DNA of 64,000 nt from G963691835 sp963691835 (GCA_963691835.1 OY829383.1:1736001-1800000); one strand, 5' to 3'; numbered from the stretch's first letter, positions 24,305-33,525 are shown. The notes: generated from the sequence alone by a model not told the origin. Numbers and translations: made by a program.

Positions 24305-25105
24305 TCAGTCGGTCGGCGTTCTCTTCGCCCGCATCGCCTGATACCGGCGGTAAGCAACCGGGATCAGTGCGAGGAGGCCAAGCCCACCGATGGCGACCAG
24401 GATTCGGGTGTCGGTCAACATGGCCGGATCCGGGGTCACGCCGGCCGCAAGGTAGCCGTCCACCGTGTCACCGATGTTGGCGAAGACGAGCGTACCCGGG
24501 ATGATCCCGATCGCCGTGGCGACGGTGTAGGTCCGAAGGCCCACGCCCGCCACGGCGGGAACAATGTTCACCAGCCAGAACGGGAAGGCCGGAACCAGTC
24601 GCAGGACCAGGAGATAGTTGAAGGCGTCTTCCTTGAAGCCGTCCTGAAGCTTGGCCATGGTCGGACCCGCCTTGCGGCGGAGCATGTCCCCCGCCGCGGA
24701 GCGCGCGACAAGGAAGACGGCGACGCTGCCGATGGTCGCCCCAATGAGCGCGAAGAGCGTGCCGAACCAAACGCCAAACAAAAGACCCGCCGCAATCGTC
24801 AGAAGGCTGCCCGCGGGGAGCGACAGGGCCACGAAGACAGCGTACACAGCCGTGAACCCAACCGCCGCCACGACCGGGCTCGCATCGACCATGCCCGTCA
24901 GGTCAACGTAGTGTGCACTCAGCGCGGAAAACGTCAGATACTGATCGAGCCCGGTGGCGAAGAACGCCCCGATGCCCAAAAGCACCACGACCAGCGGACC
25001 AAAACGCTTGAGCATCCCGGCCGATTTTTTCGACGCCATATTCTCGCCGCGATCATAGTCGCTCATAGACGCCTCATCCGGCGACACGTCCATTTGTCCG
25101 CTCAT
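24305..25105 (-). CDS. TVP38/TMEM64 (DedA-like, VTT domain) membrane protein
   Basis: This multi-spanning inner-membrane protein has about 266 residues. The VTT/SNARE-associated core is visible: SLPAGSLLTIAAGLLFGVW, the conserved GATIGSVAVFLVAR and the re-entrant LRLVPAFPFWLVNIVPAVAG. The start at 25105 is chosen because AGGA precedes it; several other in-frame ATGs follow within 70 bases. The family includes DedA-type and TMEM41-type proteins linked to lipid scrambling or small-molecule permeation. It lies upstream of the MerA-like flavoprotein on the same strand, which suggests a shared operon. Confidence 0.85.
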   Translation of the reverse strand: MSGQMDVSPDEASMSDYDRGENMASKKSAGMLKRFGPLVVVLLGIGAFFATGLDQYLTFSALSAHYVDLTGMVDASPVVAAVGFTAVYAVFVALSLPAGSLLTIAAGLLFGVWFGTLFALIGATIGSVAVFLVARSAAGDMLRRKAGPTMAKLQDGFKEDAFNYLLVLRLVPAFPFWLVNIVPAVAGVGLRTYTVATAIGIIPGTLVFANIGDTVDGYLAAGVTPDPAMLTDTRILVAIGGLGLLALIPVAYRRYQAMRAKRTPTD

Positions 25106-25259
25106 GACATCCTGCCTATGTTTGCGCCTCATTGGCGTACATATTCCCTCACTGTGGCAGGATACCAGTCACCTTGGCGTGAAACGTTCGTGTAGAGAAG
25201 GGGTCATGACTGTCTGAGCGGTCTGCAACGCGGCGGAAAATACGCCGGGGATCGTTCCG

Positions 25260-25288
25260 TTGACACCTCCCCCACCCTCGGATATACA
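25260..25288 (+). promoter_or_regulatory. Strong sigma-70 promoter of rpmH
   Basis: TTGACA (25260-25265), a 17-bp spacer and TATACA (25283-25288) make a near-consensus housekeeping promoter. It lies 40 bp before the rpmH start, as expected for a highly expressed ribosomal protein operon. Confidence 0.85.
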
Positions 25289-25328
25289 CCTCGCCTCTCG
25301 AAAAACGGTTGAGTGAACGGAGACCGAC

Positions 25329-25463
25329 GTGAAACGGACTTTCCAGCCGAGTGTGCTCGTGCGTAAGCGGCGTCATGGTTATCGCGCCCGCATGGCGACG
25401 GTTGGCGGCCGTCGCGTCATCCAGTCCCGCCGTGCCAAAGGCCGCAAGCGCCTTTCCGCGTAG
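25329..25463 (+). CDS. rpmH: 50S ribosomal protein L34
   Basis: This is a 44-residue basic protein starting from GTG: (M)KRTFQPSVLVRKRRHGY, continuing through RARMATVGGRR and ending KGRKRLSA. This is full length and near-invariant for bacterial L34. GGAG stands about 8 bases upstream. L34 is a late-assembling protein of the large subunit. It is followed by rnpA in the conserved order. A CGCGGG/CCCGCG hairpin lies in the gap before rnpA (25472-25489) and could tune the ratio of the two products, but it has no T-run. Confidence 0.97.
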   Translation: MKRTFQPSVLVRKRRHGYRARMATVGGRRVIQSRRAKGRKRLSA

Positions 25464-25532
25464 GACACCGGCGCGGGATATGCCCCGCGATCGCAGCTCC
25501 CGCACCGCTCCTACCCTCCTCTTTCAGAGCCG

Positions 25533-25955
25533 ATGGATGACCCGATGCGCGATGCCGAGACCATGAAGATGGGTCGGCTAACGCGTCGGCCGGAATTCCT
25601 GCGCGTGGCCTCAGCGCGCCAAAAGGCCGCAGCGCCGGGCCTGGTCCTGCAGGCCCGCCCCCGGGGCGACGACGACCCTGTTGTCCGGGTTGGTTTCACC
25701 GCCAGCAAGAAAGTGGGAAATGCGGTGGCCCGCAACCGAGCCAGACGCCGTCTGCGAGAAGCGGTGCGCACCATCATCCCGGCATTGGGACGCCCCGGAA
25801 CCGATTATGTGATCATTGCGCGGGCGGCCACCGTGAAGCGGCCGTTCCAAGCGCTCCTGTCGGATCTGGAGGGTGCTGTTCGGCGTCTTGGGTCCGCAGA
25901 CAGGAAAGCCCGTTCCGCTGCTCCCGAGCGGCAAAGTGAGCGGGTGGCCCCATGA
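25533..25955 (+). CDS. rnpA: Ribonuclease P protein component
   Basis: This basic protein is 140 residues long from the first ATG. It carries the RNR motif VGNAVARNRARRRLREAVR and the preceding VGFTASKKVG, the conserved RNase P RNA-binding surface. It assists the catalytic RNA in maturing tRNA 5' ends. The start is uncertain: ATGs at 25533, 25545, 25563 and 25569 are all in frame, and the conserved part only begins at GRLTRRPEFLRVA. A start at 25563 would be closer to typical length. The end overlaps yidD by four bases. Confidence 0.95.
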   Translation: MDDPMRDAETMKMGRLTRRPEFLRVASARQKAAAPGLVLQARPRGDDDPVVRVGFTASKKVGNAVARNRARRRLREAVRTIIPALGRPGTDYVIIARAATVKRPFQALLSDLEGAVRRLGSADRKARSAAPERQSERVAP

Positions 25956-26212
25956 GCCGTATCCTGAGTTACCCGCTTCTTTGGCTGATTCACGGATACA
26001 GGCTGGTGCTCTCGCCCCTTGTGGGGCATACGTGCCGCTACGCGCCGAGCTGCTCGGCCTATGCGCTGGAAGCGATCCGGGTCCACGGGCCGTTTCGGGG
26101 CACAGGAATGGCAGTCCGCCGCATCGCTAAATGTCACCCCTGGGGGGGCGAGGGCTACGATCCCGTCCCGCCGGCCTCCCAAAATGGCTCCTCGCACGGA
26201 TCTGGATCATGA
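25952..26212 (+). CDS. yidD: Membrane protein insertion efficiency factor YidD
   Basis: This 86-residue protein has the YidD core PLLWLIHGYRLVLSPLVG, then the CRYAPSCSAYALEAI motif with two Cys and the RIAKCHPWGGEGYDPVP ending. It is a peripheral inner-membrane protein with an amphipathic N-terminal helix and assists YidC. It overlaps both neighbours by four bases (ATGA at each end), so translation of rnpA, yidD and yidC is coupled. Confidence 0.96.
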   Translation: MSRILSYPLLWLIHGYRLVLSPLVGHTCRYAPSCSAYALEAIRVHGPFRGTGMAVRRIAKCHPWGGEGYDPVPPASQNGSSHGSGS

Positions 26213-28005
26213 GCGATCAGAAGAACCTCATTCTCGCCATCGGCTTGTCTCTGGTGATCCTTCTGGGCTTCCAGTTCTTCTACGAGATGCCGCGCCAGCA
26301 GGAGATGGCAGCCCGGGAAGCGGTCCGTCAGGCTCAGCTCGCCGAAGCGGAGCAGAGCGGCGGGGCGGCACCCGCCGATTCCTCCGGCGTGCCTCAAGCA
26401 CCGGCGGCCGGTGCGGTTCCGTCACCGTCCGGCAGCGGGCTGCCCGTTCCCGCGGCCGCGGTCACCCCGGAAAGCGTGATCAATGAAGGGGGCCGCGTCA
26501 CCATCGAGACCCCCATTCTCAAAGGGTCCATCTCGCTGAAGGGCGGTCGGCTCGATGATTTAGTTCTTCTGAACTACACCGAGACCACGGATCCGGAGAG
26601 CGACAAGATCCGCCTTCTCCGCCCGATCGGCGCGGAGCGGCCGTATTTCAGCGAGGTTGGCTGGGTGCCGACCGCCGAGGGAACCGTCGTCCCGGACCGG
26701 AACAGCGAGTGGGTGGCGGACAGCGATCTCCTCACCGTGGACAAACCGGTCACCTTCCGTTGGGACAATGGTGCGGGTCTTGTCTTCGAACGGATCTACA
26801 CGATCGACGAAAACTACCTCGTTACGATCGACCAGCGGATCGTGAACAACGGCGGCGAGGCCGTGGCCCTTCTGCCCTATGGCCGGATCTGGCGCGGCGG
26901 CACGCCGGAGACGACGGATCTCTACATCCTGCACGAAGGCCCCCTCGGCGTGTTCGAGGGAACGCTGGAAGAGGTCAGCTACGACGATCTTCAGGATGAT
27001 TTCGAGGATCAGCCGATCGGGACCGAGCAGATCTCCCAGAGCCACAGCTCGCTGGGCGGCTGGATCGGGATTACCGACAAATACTGGCTCACGGCCCTGG
27101 TCCCGAACCAGGAGCGGAGCTGGACCTACCGGTTCTTCTACGGCCAGCCGATCACGGGCGAGCACTATCAGGTCGACTATCTTGGCCAGACCGCGGTCAC
27201 CGTGGCACCGGGCGGGACAGGCAGCAATGAGAGCCGGATCTTCGCCGGTGCGAAACTCGTCGAGTTGCTGGACCAGTATGAGGAGGAGTTGGGTGTCCTG
27301 AACTTCGACCTCGCGATCGACTTCGGCTGGTTCTACTTCCTGACCAAGCCGTTCTTCTACGCGCTGTCCTGGTTCAACGGTCTGCTTGGGAACTTCGGCC
27401 TGGCGATCCTGGCGGTTACCGTTGTCGTCAAACTGATCTTCTTCCCGCTGGCGAACAAATCCTATGCCTCGATGGCCCGCCTCAGGGAGTTGACGCCGAA
27501 GATGCAGGAGCTTCGGGAGCAGTACGGAGATGACCGCCAGCGCCTGAACCAGGAGATGATGGATCTCTACAAGAAGGAGAAGGTGAACCCCGCCGCCGGG
27601 TGTTTGCCGATCTTCATTCAGATCCCCGTGTTCTTCGCGCTCTACAAGGTCCTGTTCGTGTCGATCGAGATGCGGCAGGCGCCGTTCTACGGCTGGATCG
27701 AGGATCTGTCCGTCCCCGATCCGACGACGATCTTCAACCTGTTCGGCATCATCCCCTGGGACCCGCCGACCTTCCTGATGATCGGCGCTTGGCCGATCAT
27801 CATGGGGGCGAGCATGTACCTTCAACAGATGCTGAACCCGCAGCCCGCCGATCCGGTCCAGGCCCGCGTGTTCCAGTTCCTGCCGCTATTCTTCACCTTC
27901 CTTCTGGCGCAGTTCTCCGCCGGTCTTGTGATCTACTGGGCCTGGAACAACACCCTGTCGATCGCCCAGCAGTGGGTGATCATGCGGCGGATGGGCGTCA
28001 AGTAA
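26209..28005 (+). CDS. yidC: Membrane protein insertase YidC
   Basis: This is a 598-residue Gram-negative type YidC. TM1 is at residues 5-21 (NLILAIGLSLVILLGF), followed by a Gln/Ala/Pro-rich linker and a large periplasmic beta domain (about 80-350). The conserved five-helix insertase core begins near residue 375 and contains KVNPAAGCLPIFIQIPVFFA. The ATG at 26209 is preferred because it overlaps the yidD stop and gives the usual MSDQKNLILAI start. It inserts and folds inner-membrane proteins alone or with SecYEG. Confidence 0.97.
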   Translation: MSDQKNLILAIGLSLVILLGFQFFYEMPRQQEMAAREAVRQAQLAEAEQSGGAAPADSSGVPQAPAAGAVPSPSGSGLPVPAAAVTPESVINEGGRVTIETPILKGSISLKGGRLDDLVLLNYTETTDPESDKIRLLRPIGAERPYFSEVGWVPTAEGTVVPDRNSEWVADSDLLTVDKPVTFRWDNGAGLVFERIYTIDENYLVTIDQRIVNNGGEAVALLPYGRIWRGGTPETTDLYILHEGPLGVFEGTLEEVSYDDLQDDFEDQPIGTEQISQSHSSLGGWIGITDKYWLTALVPNQERSWTYRFFYGQPITGEHYQVDYLGQTAVTVAPGGTGSNESRIFAGAKLVELLDQYEEELGVLNFDLAIDFGWFYFLTKPFFYALSWFNGLLGNFGLAILAVTVVVKLIFFPLANKSYASMARLRELTPKMQELREQYGDDRQRLNQEMMDLYKKEKVNPAAGCLPIFIQIPVFFALYKVLFVSIEMRQAPFYGWIEDLSVPDPTTIFNLFGIIPWDPPTFLMIGAWPIIMGASMYLQQMLNPQPADPVQARVFQFLPLFFTFLLAQFSAGLVIYWAWNNTLSIAQQWVIMRRMGVK

Positions 28006-28656
28006 GTGCCCACCGATACCAAGGCGGAGGATTGGTCGCCCGCTGAGATCGAGCGGGGCCGTATCCTCTTCGCCCAGGAATGTACGTTTGAACGGGGCGT
28101 CGCCGAGCTCTCCCAACTGCCGCCCGCCGGGCTGCCGGAGGTCGCGTTCGCCGGCCGGTCCAACGTCGGAAAGTCAAGTCTCGTCAACGCGCTGACAGGC
28201 CGGAAGACGCTCGCGCGGACGTCCAACACGCCGGGCCGGACCCAACAGCTCAACTTCTTCGATCTTGGCGGGCGGCTCCGCCTCGTCGACCTGCCGGGCT
28301 ACGGATACGCGAAGGTCTCCAAGACCCAGGTCGCGCAATGGACCGACATGATGGTCCGCTTCCTCCGCGGCCGGGTGCCGCTGCGTCGGGTCTGTCTTCT
28401 GGTCGACGGCCGTCATGGGATCAAGGCCAATGACGCCGAGATGATGGACATGCTCGATGACACCGCCGTGTCCTACCAGGTGATCCTGACCAAGACCGAC
28501 AAAGTGAAGGGCCCTGCGTTGGAGACACTGATCGCCGAGACATCGGCGGCGCTGACCAACCGCCCAGCGGCCCATCCCGTGCCGCTGCCTACCAGTGCGG
28601 AGACGGGGTTCGGTGTCCCGGATCTCCGGGCCACTCTGGCGACCTACGCGGACTAA
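28006..28656 (+). CDS. engB: Ribosome biogenesis GTPase EngB/YsxC
   Basis: This is a 216-residue TRAFAC GTPase. The G1 P-loop is GRSNVGKSS, G2 lies in the SNTPGRTQQLNFF region, G3 is DLPGYG, G4 is TKTDK and G5 is the TSAETG segment. It is needed for assembly of the 50S subunit. The start codon is a GTG that directly abuts the yidC stop (TAA then GTG), implying translational coupling. Order yidC-engB-argB is common in alphaproteobacteria. Confidence 0.95.
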   Translation: MPTDTKAEDWSPAEIERGRILFAQECTFERGVAELSQLPPAGLPEVAFAGRSNVGKSSLVNALTGRKTLARTSNTPGRTQQLNFFDLGGRLRLVDLPGYGYAKVSKTQVAQWTDMMVRFLRGRVPLRRVCLLVDGRHGIKANDAEMMDMLDDTAVSYQVILTKTDKVKGPALETLIAETSAALTNRPAAHPVPLPTSAETGFGVPDLRATLATYAD

Positions 28657-28733
28657 CGATTGAAGTCCCTTGCATTGCCCCCCTCCAGGGGATACCGAAC
28701 GCCGCACCAACGAGAGAAGAAACAGACGGCCCC

Positions 28734-29648
28734 ATGACCGATACCCCCGATCAGCCCGCGACCAGGGGCGATGACTGGTTGTCCACCGCCGCGATCCTGA
28801 CCGACGCGCTCCCGTTCATGCGGCGCTACGCGGGCCAGACCGTTGTCGTGAAGTACGGCGGCCACGCCATGGGCGACAACAGCCTCGCGGCGGATTTCGC
28901 CAGCGACATCGTGCTTCTGAAGCAGGTCGGCGTGAACCCCCTGGTGGTCCACGGCGGCGGCCCGCAGATCGGCAAGATGCTCAGCCGCCTTCAAATCGAG
29001 AGCGAGTTCGTGGACGGACTCCGGGTGACCGACCGGTCGACCGTGGATGTGGTGGAGATGGTCCTCTCCGGCTCCATCAACAAAGCCATCGTCGCCTCCA
29101 TCAATAGCGCCGGCGGCCGCGCCATCGGGATTTCCGGCAAGGACGGTAACCTGATCCGGACCCGGAAGCTCGAGCGGACGAAGATCGATCCGGACAGCAA
29201 CATCGAACGGGTGGTCGACCTGGGCTTCGTCGGCGATCCGGATGAAGTCAACGACACGGTGCTCCGGACCCTCACCGCCGGTGGTCTCGTCCCGGTGATC
29301 GCGCCGATCGGCCTTGGCCATGACGGCGAGACCTACAACATCAACGCGGATACGGCGGCGGGCGCGATCTCCGGCGCCGTCGACGCCAAGCGGCTCCTGC
29401 TGCTAACAGACGTTGCCGGTGTACTGGACAAGTCGGGCGAGCTGATCGAAGAGCTGACCGTCGCGGAAGCAAAGCAGCTTATCGCGAACGGCACCGCGTC
29501 CGGCGGCATGATCCCCAAGATCGAGACGTGCATCGAGGCCCTGGAGAAGGGTGCTGAGGCGGCCGTCATTCTCGACGGCCGCGTACCCCATGCGGTGTTG
29601 TTGGAGTTGTTCACGCCGCTCGGCCCCGGAACGATCATCCGGGGCTAG
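28734..29648 (+). CDS. argB: Acetylglutamate kinase
   Basis: This 304-residue amino acid kinase phosphorylates N-acetylglutamate in arginine synthesis. Motifs are VVKYGGHAMGD (Lys for phosphate), VVHGGGPQIGKML (glycine-rich substrate loop), the NINADTAAGAIS segment and GGMIPKIETC. The N-terminal helix before residue 30 (LTDALPFMRRYAGQ) is the type found in arginine-inhibited hexameric enzymes, so feedback inhibition by arginine is likely. It is separated from engB by 77 bp. Confidence 0.95.
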   Translation: MTDTPDQPATRGDDWLSTAAILTDALPFMRRYAGQTVVVKYGGHAMGDNSLAADFASDIVLLKQVGVNPLVVHGGGPQIGKMLSRLQIESEFVDGLRVTDRSTVDVVEMVLSGSINKAIVASINSAGGRAIGISGKDGNLIRTRKLERTKIDPDSNIERVVDLGFVGDPDEVNDTVLRTLTAGGLVPVIAPIGLGHDGETYNINADTAAGAISGAVDAKRLLLLTDVAGVLDKSGELIEELTVAEAKQLIANGTASGGMIPKIETCIEALEKGAEAAVILDGRVPHAVLLELFTPLGPGTIIRG

Positions 29649-29664
29649 TCGGCAGGCTACCCGC

Positions 29665-30264
29665 CTATGGACGCGGCGCGTGCTTGTTCAGAATGCGCTG
29701 GAGGGTGCGGCGGTGCATCTTGAGGCGCCGGGCGGTCTCCGAGACGTTCCGGCCGCATTGCTCGAACACCCTTTGGATATGCTCCCACCGGACCCGGTCG
29801 GCCGACATGGGATTGTCCGGCGGTGGCGGCAGGGCTTCCGCATGATCCAGAAGGGCGGCCGCGACCACATCCGCGTCCGCCGGTTTCGGCAGATAGTCGA
29901 CCGCACCGGCCTTCACAGCGGCGACAGCGGTCGCGATGTTACCGAAGCCGGTCAGCATGATCACACGGGCGTCTGGTCGGGCTTCCCTCAGGCGGGCCAC
30001 CAGATCGAGGCCGCTCCCGTCCTCCAGCTTGAGGTCCACCACCGCGTAAGCGGGCGGGCTGGTTGCAACGCTTCCGAGGCCGGCACTGACACTCTCAACC
30101 GCCGTCACGGCGAAACCACGTTGTTCCATCGCGCGGGCCAGGCGGGTCCGCAGCGGGGCGTCGTCGTCAACGATGAGCAGGCTGGGGTCGGGCCCGATCC
30201 CGGCCATCCGCCCCCGGTCGTTGGCGGGGGCCATTCCATGGGCGCCCTGGTCGGCAGAGAGCAT
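29665..30264 (-). CDS. regA: Redox response regulator RegA/ActR/PrrA
   Basis: This 199-residue protein has a receiver domain with phosphoacceptor Asp77 (YAVVDLKLEDGSG), a proline-rich linker and the Fis-like helix-turn-helix NVSETARRLKMHRRTLQRIL that is practically invariant in RegA homologues. AGGAGG lies 7 bases before the ATG at 30264, which fixes the start. It receives phosphate from RegB and controls respiration, carbon and nitrogen fixation and, in phototrophs, photosynthesis genes. It lies 114 bp downstream of regB on the same strand. Confidence 0.95.
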   Translation of the reverse strand: MLSADQGAHGMAPANDRGRMAGIGPDPSLLIVDDDAPLRTRLARAMEQRGFAVTAVESVSAGLGSVATSPPAYAVVDLKLEDGSGLDLVARLREARPDARVIMLTGFGNIATAVAAVKAGAVDYLPKPADADVVAAALLDHAEALPPPPDNPMSADRVRWEHIQRVFEQCGRNVSETARRLKMHRRTLQRILNKHAPRP

Positions 30265-30378
30265 TGTCACCCTCCTTCTTTCAAATGCGTCTAAATAGGA
30301 TACGCGCCGTGACGGGTTTGGACCACTTCGGCACACGGATATCCGCCGCGAAGCACCAAAAATCCGGCTGTCGGTCGA

Positions 30379-31749
30379 TCAGGCCGAGGGCCAGGCGACC
30401 GTGACGCTCGCCCCCCGGTCGCGCCGGTTCTCGAAACTCAACCGTGCTCCGGTCCGCTCCAGAAGGGTCTTTGCGATGAAAATGCCCAGGCCCATATGCC
30501 CACCCCGTCCGGACCGGCTGCTCACATAAGGCTCACCCAGACGCTGCATGACGATCGGGGTGAAGCCGGGGCCATCGTCGTCAATCTGAACGGTGTAGCT
30601 GTCGGCGGTCCAAGTGACTGAAATCTCGACAGTCTCCCGCGCGAACTGGGTCGCGTTCTCGATCAGAGTGGCGAGCCCGTGGACCATTTCCGGACGATGG
30701 AGGACGGCTGGCTGTTCACTCGTGACGGCCGCCCCGTCCCCGCTCTCCTCGGACCAGGGGTGGGCCTCGACAATGATCTCGACCCCTTCCACCTCCCGGT
30801 CGCTGATGGCTTCATCGACGACGGCGGTCAGCGGGACACGCTCGAACGGCTTGGCCATACCGGACTGAGGCGCCCGGGATAGCCGCGCCAAAATGTCGCT
30901 GCACCGCCGGCTCTCGCTCTTCAGGAGTTCGATGTCCTCGAACAGCGGGCTTTCGTCCGGCACCGCGCGGGAGAGCTCGGTGGTCACGACCGCGATGGTG
31001 CTGAGCGGGCTGCCAAGCTCATGGGCTGCCGCCGCCGCAAGACCGCCGACCGCCGACATCCGCTGCTCCCGGGCCAGCGCCAACTGGGTCGCGGCAAGGG
31101 CGTCCCGCATCCGCCGCGCCTCATCCGCCACACGCCACACGTACGACGTGATGAAGAGGACCGAGATCACGAAGGCCGCCCAGAGCCCGAGGACATAGAC
31201 GGATGGCAGCCCGAAGCCTTCCGCCTTCCACGGCAGCGGCAGGTGCATGACCGCAAGGCCGGTCGCGACGAGCAATGTCGCCACGGAGAGCGCGATGGTG
31301 GTGCCGAACGACAGGATCGTCGCCGACACGGTCACCGGCGCCAGGATCATGAGGCTGAAGGGGTTCTCCAACCCGCCGGTGAGGAACAACAGAACGGCCA
31401 ACTGCAAGATGTCGAAGGCGAGCCAGACGGCCGCCGTCGTGCCGTCCAACCGGGGTTGCCGCCGCATCCACTCGACCGCGATGATGTTGGCGATGATCGC
31501 CGCGGCAATCACGGCCGCGACGGCCACCAGCGGCAATGGGTACTTCAGCCCGAAGTGGACGGCGATGACCGTCAGGATCTGACCGCTGATGGCCACCCAG
31601 CGCAGATTGATCAGTGTCCGGGCGTTGATCTGGCCGCTGTCGTCGTGGTGAGTCGTGGTTTCCCCGACAGCCGGCGCGCTCTCGCTCGGCATGGGCGGCG
31701 GCCAGGTCGCCTGTTGGGCGGCGTCTTGTCGGGTCGGGGCGTTGTCCAT
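30379..31749 (-). CDS. regB: Redox sensor histidine kinase RegB/ActS/PrrB
   Basis: This 456-residue kinase has six transmembrane helices in its first 205 residues. The quinone-associated loop GGLENPF is at 125-131. The phosphoacceptor is His243 in HELGSPLST. The redox cysteine is Cys283 in SRRCSDILARL, exactly 40 residues after the His as in RegB of Rhodobacter. G1 (DDDGPGF) and G2 (GHMGLGIFIA) follow. It senses ubiquinone pool and redox state and phosphorylates RegA. There is no senC/sco or hrvA gene between regB and regA. Confidence 0.95.
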   Translation of the reverse strand: MDNAPTRQDAAQQATWPPPMPSESAPAVGETTTHHDDSGQINARTLINLRWVAISGQILTVIAVHFGLKYPLPLVAVAAVIAAAIIANIIAVEWMRRQPRLDGTTAAVWLAFDILQLAVLLFLTGGLENPFSLMILAPVTVSATILSFGTTIALSVATLLVATGLAVMHLPLPWKAEGFGLPSVYVLGLWAAFVISVLFITSYVWRVADEARRMRDALAATQLALAREQRMSAVGGLAAAAAHELGSPLSTIAVVTTELSRAVPDESPLFEDIELLKSESRRCSDILARLSRAPQSGMAKPFERVPLTAVVDEAISDREVEGVEIIVEAHPWSEESGDGAAVTSEQPAVLHRPEMVHGLATLIENATQFARETVEISVTWTADSYTVQIDDDGPGFTPIVMQRLGEPYVSSRSGRGGHMGLGIFIAKTLLERTGARLSFENRRDRGASVTVAWPSA

Positions 31750-31814
31750 GCCTCAGTCCGCGCTATGTTCGGGACCACGAACGGCCGCCACGCGACCGTT
31801 TCAGGAGGTCTCTA

Positions 31815-32645
31815 TTGGTCATGTCACGTCCAGCTATTCAGGTCGATACCCTCGGCAAGACCTTTGGTGAGATTGTCGCAGTCTCCAGCGTCAGTTTCGA
31901 CGCGCCGGAAGGGGCGACGATCGGGCTCCTCGGCGGCAACGGTGCAGGCAAAACCACCACGATCTCCATGATGCTGGGGCTGCTGCTGCCAACCTCCGGA
32001 AGCGTTCGGATTCTCGGCTGCGACATGGCCCGTGAGCGGTACCGCGTCCTGCCGGAGATGAACTTCTCGTCGCCTTACGTGGATCTCCCCCACAGATTGA
32101 CGGTCGCCGAGAACCTCAAGATCTACGGCGCTTTGTACTCTGTTACGGACTTGAAGAAACGGGTGGCGGAGTTGGCGGAGCGGCTCGATATCACGGCCAT
32201 TCTGGACCGGCCGGCGGGCAAGCTCTCCGCCGGTCAGAAGACGCGGGTGGCGCTGGCGAAGGCGCTGATCAACCGCCCCCGCGTGTTGCTCCTCGATGAA
32301 CCCACCGCCTCGCTCGATCCGGATACGGGCGATTGGGTCCGGACCTATCTGGAGGAGTACTGGCAAGAGACCGGGGCGACGACGCTGTTGGCTTCCCACA
32401 ACATGAGCGAGGTTGAACGACTCTGCGATACGGTGCTGATGATGCGGGCCGGCGAGATTGTCGACCGCGGCACGCCCTCTGAGTTGATCGACCGCTACGG
32501 CCGCCAGGACCTGGAAGAGGTCTTCCTCGACATTGCCAGAGACCGGAACCGGGAAGACCGGAGCCGGGAAGATCCGCCGCGCGATACTGAAGAGAGAGCG
32601 CCGGCCGAAACCGGCCAAACCGAAGAGCGGCGGGGCGCGGCATGA
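31815..32645 (+). CDS. ABC-2 type exporter, ATP-binding protein
   Basis: This is a 276-residue single ABC domain. Walker A is GGNGAGKTTT, the signature LSAGQKTRVALA (Gly-Gly variant SAGQ) and Walker B VLLLDEPTASLD. An Arg/Glu-rich tail follows the domain. AGGAGG at 31803-31808 is 6 bases from a TTG (31815) and 12 from an ATG (31821); the TTG is the better spaced start. The stop overlaps the permease start by four bases. The pair resembles multidrug, polyketide or Nod-type exporters; cargo is not known. Confidence 0.9.
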   Translation: MVMSRPAIQVDTLGKTFGEIVAVSSVSFDAPEGATIGLLGGNGAGKTTTISMMLGLLLPTSGSVRILGCDMARERYRVLPEMNFSSPYVDLPHRLTVAENLKIYGALYSVTDLKKRVAELAERLDITAILDRPAGKLSAGQKTRVALAKALINRPRVLLLDEPTASLDPDTGDWVRTYLEEYWQETGATTLLASHNMSEVERLCDTVLMMRAGEIVDRGTPSELIDRYGRQDLEEVFLDIARDRNREDRSREDPPRDTEERAPAETGQTEERRGAA

Positions 32646-33475
32646 GTTCGGCGGACTCGTTTGGACTGAAGCGGAGCCTGCCGTTCTCGCTCGGGCGCGT
32701 CCGCGCCATGGTGCTCCGCTACCTCTATCTTCTTCGGGGCTCCTGGCCCCGGCTGATCGAGCTCGCCTACTGGCCGACGGTCCAGATGATCATCTGGGGG
32801 TTCGTCTCGAACTTCTTCATGCAGCATTCGAGCTGGGTCGCCACGGCGTCCGGGGTTCTGATCGGGGCGGTGCTGTTGTGGGATGTCATGTTCCGGGGCC
32901 AGATCGGGTTCAGCATCTGCTTTCTTGAGGAGATGTGGTCCCGCAATCTCGGCCATCTGTTCGTGAGCCCGCTCCGGCCTTGGGAGTTCGTGTTCTCGAT
33001 GATGACGGTCAGCTTCGTGCGGACAGCGCTCGGAGGCTTGCCCGCAGCCCTGCTGGCGATCGTCCTCTATCACTATTCAATCTTCGATCTCGGCCTGCCG
33101 CTGGTGGCCTTCTTCTTGTGCCTGATGATGATGAGCTGGGGCATGGGGCTGGTCGTTGTGGCGATGGTCCTGCGCGCGGGACTGGGGGCGGAGAGCCTTG
33201 CCTGGGTGGCAGTGTTCGCCTTCGCCCCGATAAGCGCCATCTACTACCCCGTCTCCTCCCTTCCGGAGTGGCTGCAGATCGTGGCCTGGATGACACCGTC
33301 CGCCTATGTCTTCGAGGGCATGCGGGCGGTCATGTTCGATGGGGTCTTCCGGCTTGATCTGTTGGCCGGTGCCCTGATCGCCGACGCCGTCTATCTGGTG
33401 ATCGGGGGGCTGATCTTCGCATGGTCGTTCAACCACGCACGGAAAGAAGGCCGCCTGCTTCAGGTCGGTGAGTAA
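32642..33475 (+). CDS. ABC-2 type exporter, permease
   Basis: This 277-residue membrane protein has six predicted helices and the ABC-2 membrane domain. SFVRTALGGLPAALLAIVLY and the C-terminal PVSSLPEWLQIVAWMTPSAY are the typical conserved region before the last helix. It partners the ATPase encoded immediately upstream with a 4-bp overlap. The operon is divergent from regB, with only 65 bp between the starts, so the two could share regulation. Confidence 0.88.
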   Translation: MSSADSFGLKRSLPFSLGRVRAMVLRYLYLLRGSWPRLIELAYWPTVQMIIWGFVSNFFMQHSSWVATASGVLIGAVLLWDVMFRGQIGFSICFLEEMWSRNLGHLFVSPLRPWEFVFSMMTVSFVRTALGGLPAALLAIVLYHYSIFDLGLPLVAFFLCLMMMSWGMGLVVVAMVLRAGLGAESLAWVAVFAFAPISAIYYPVSSLPEWLQIVAWMTPSAYVFEGMRAVMFDGVFRLDLLAGALIADAVYLVIGGLIFAWSFNHARKEGRLLQVGE

Positions 33476-33525
33476 AAGAACTCCCAACGCCTCTTTCGAA
33501 TCACGCTTCGATACCTCATATTTAT

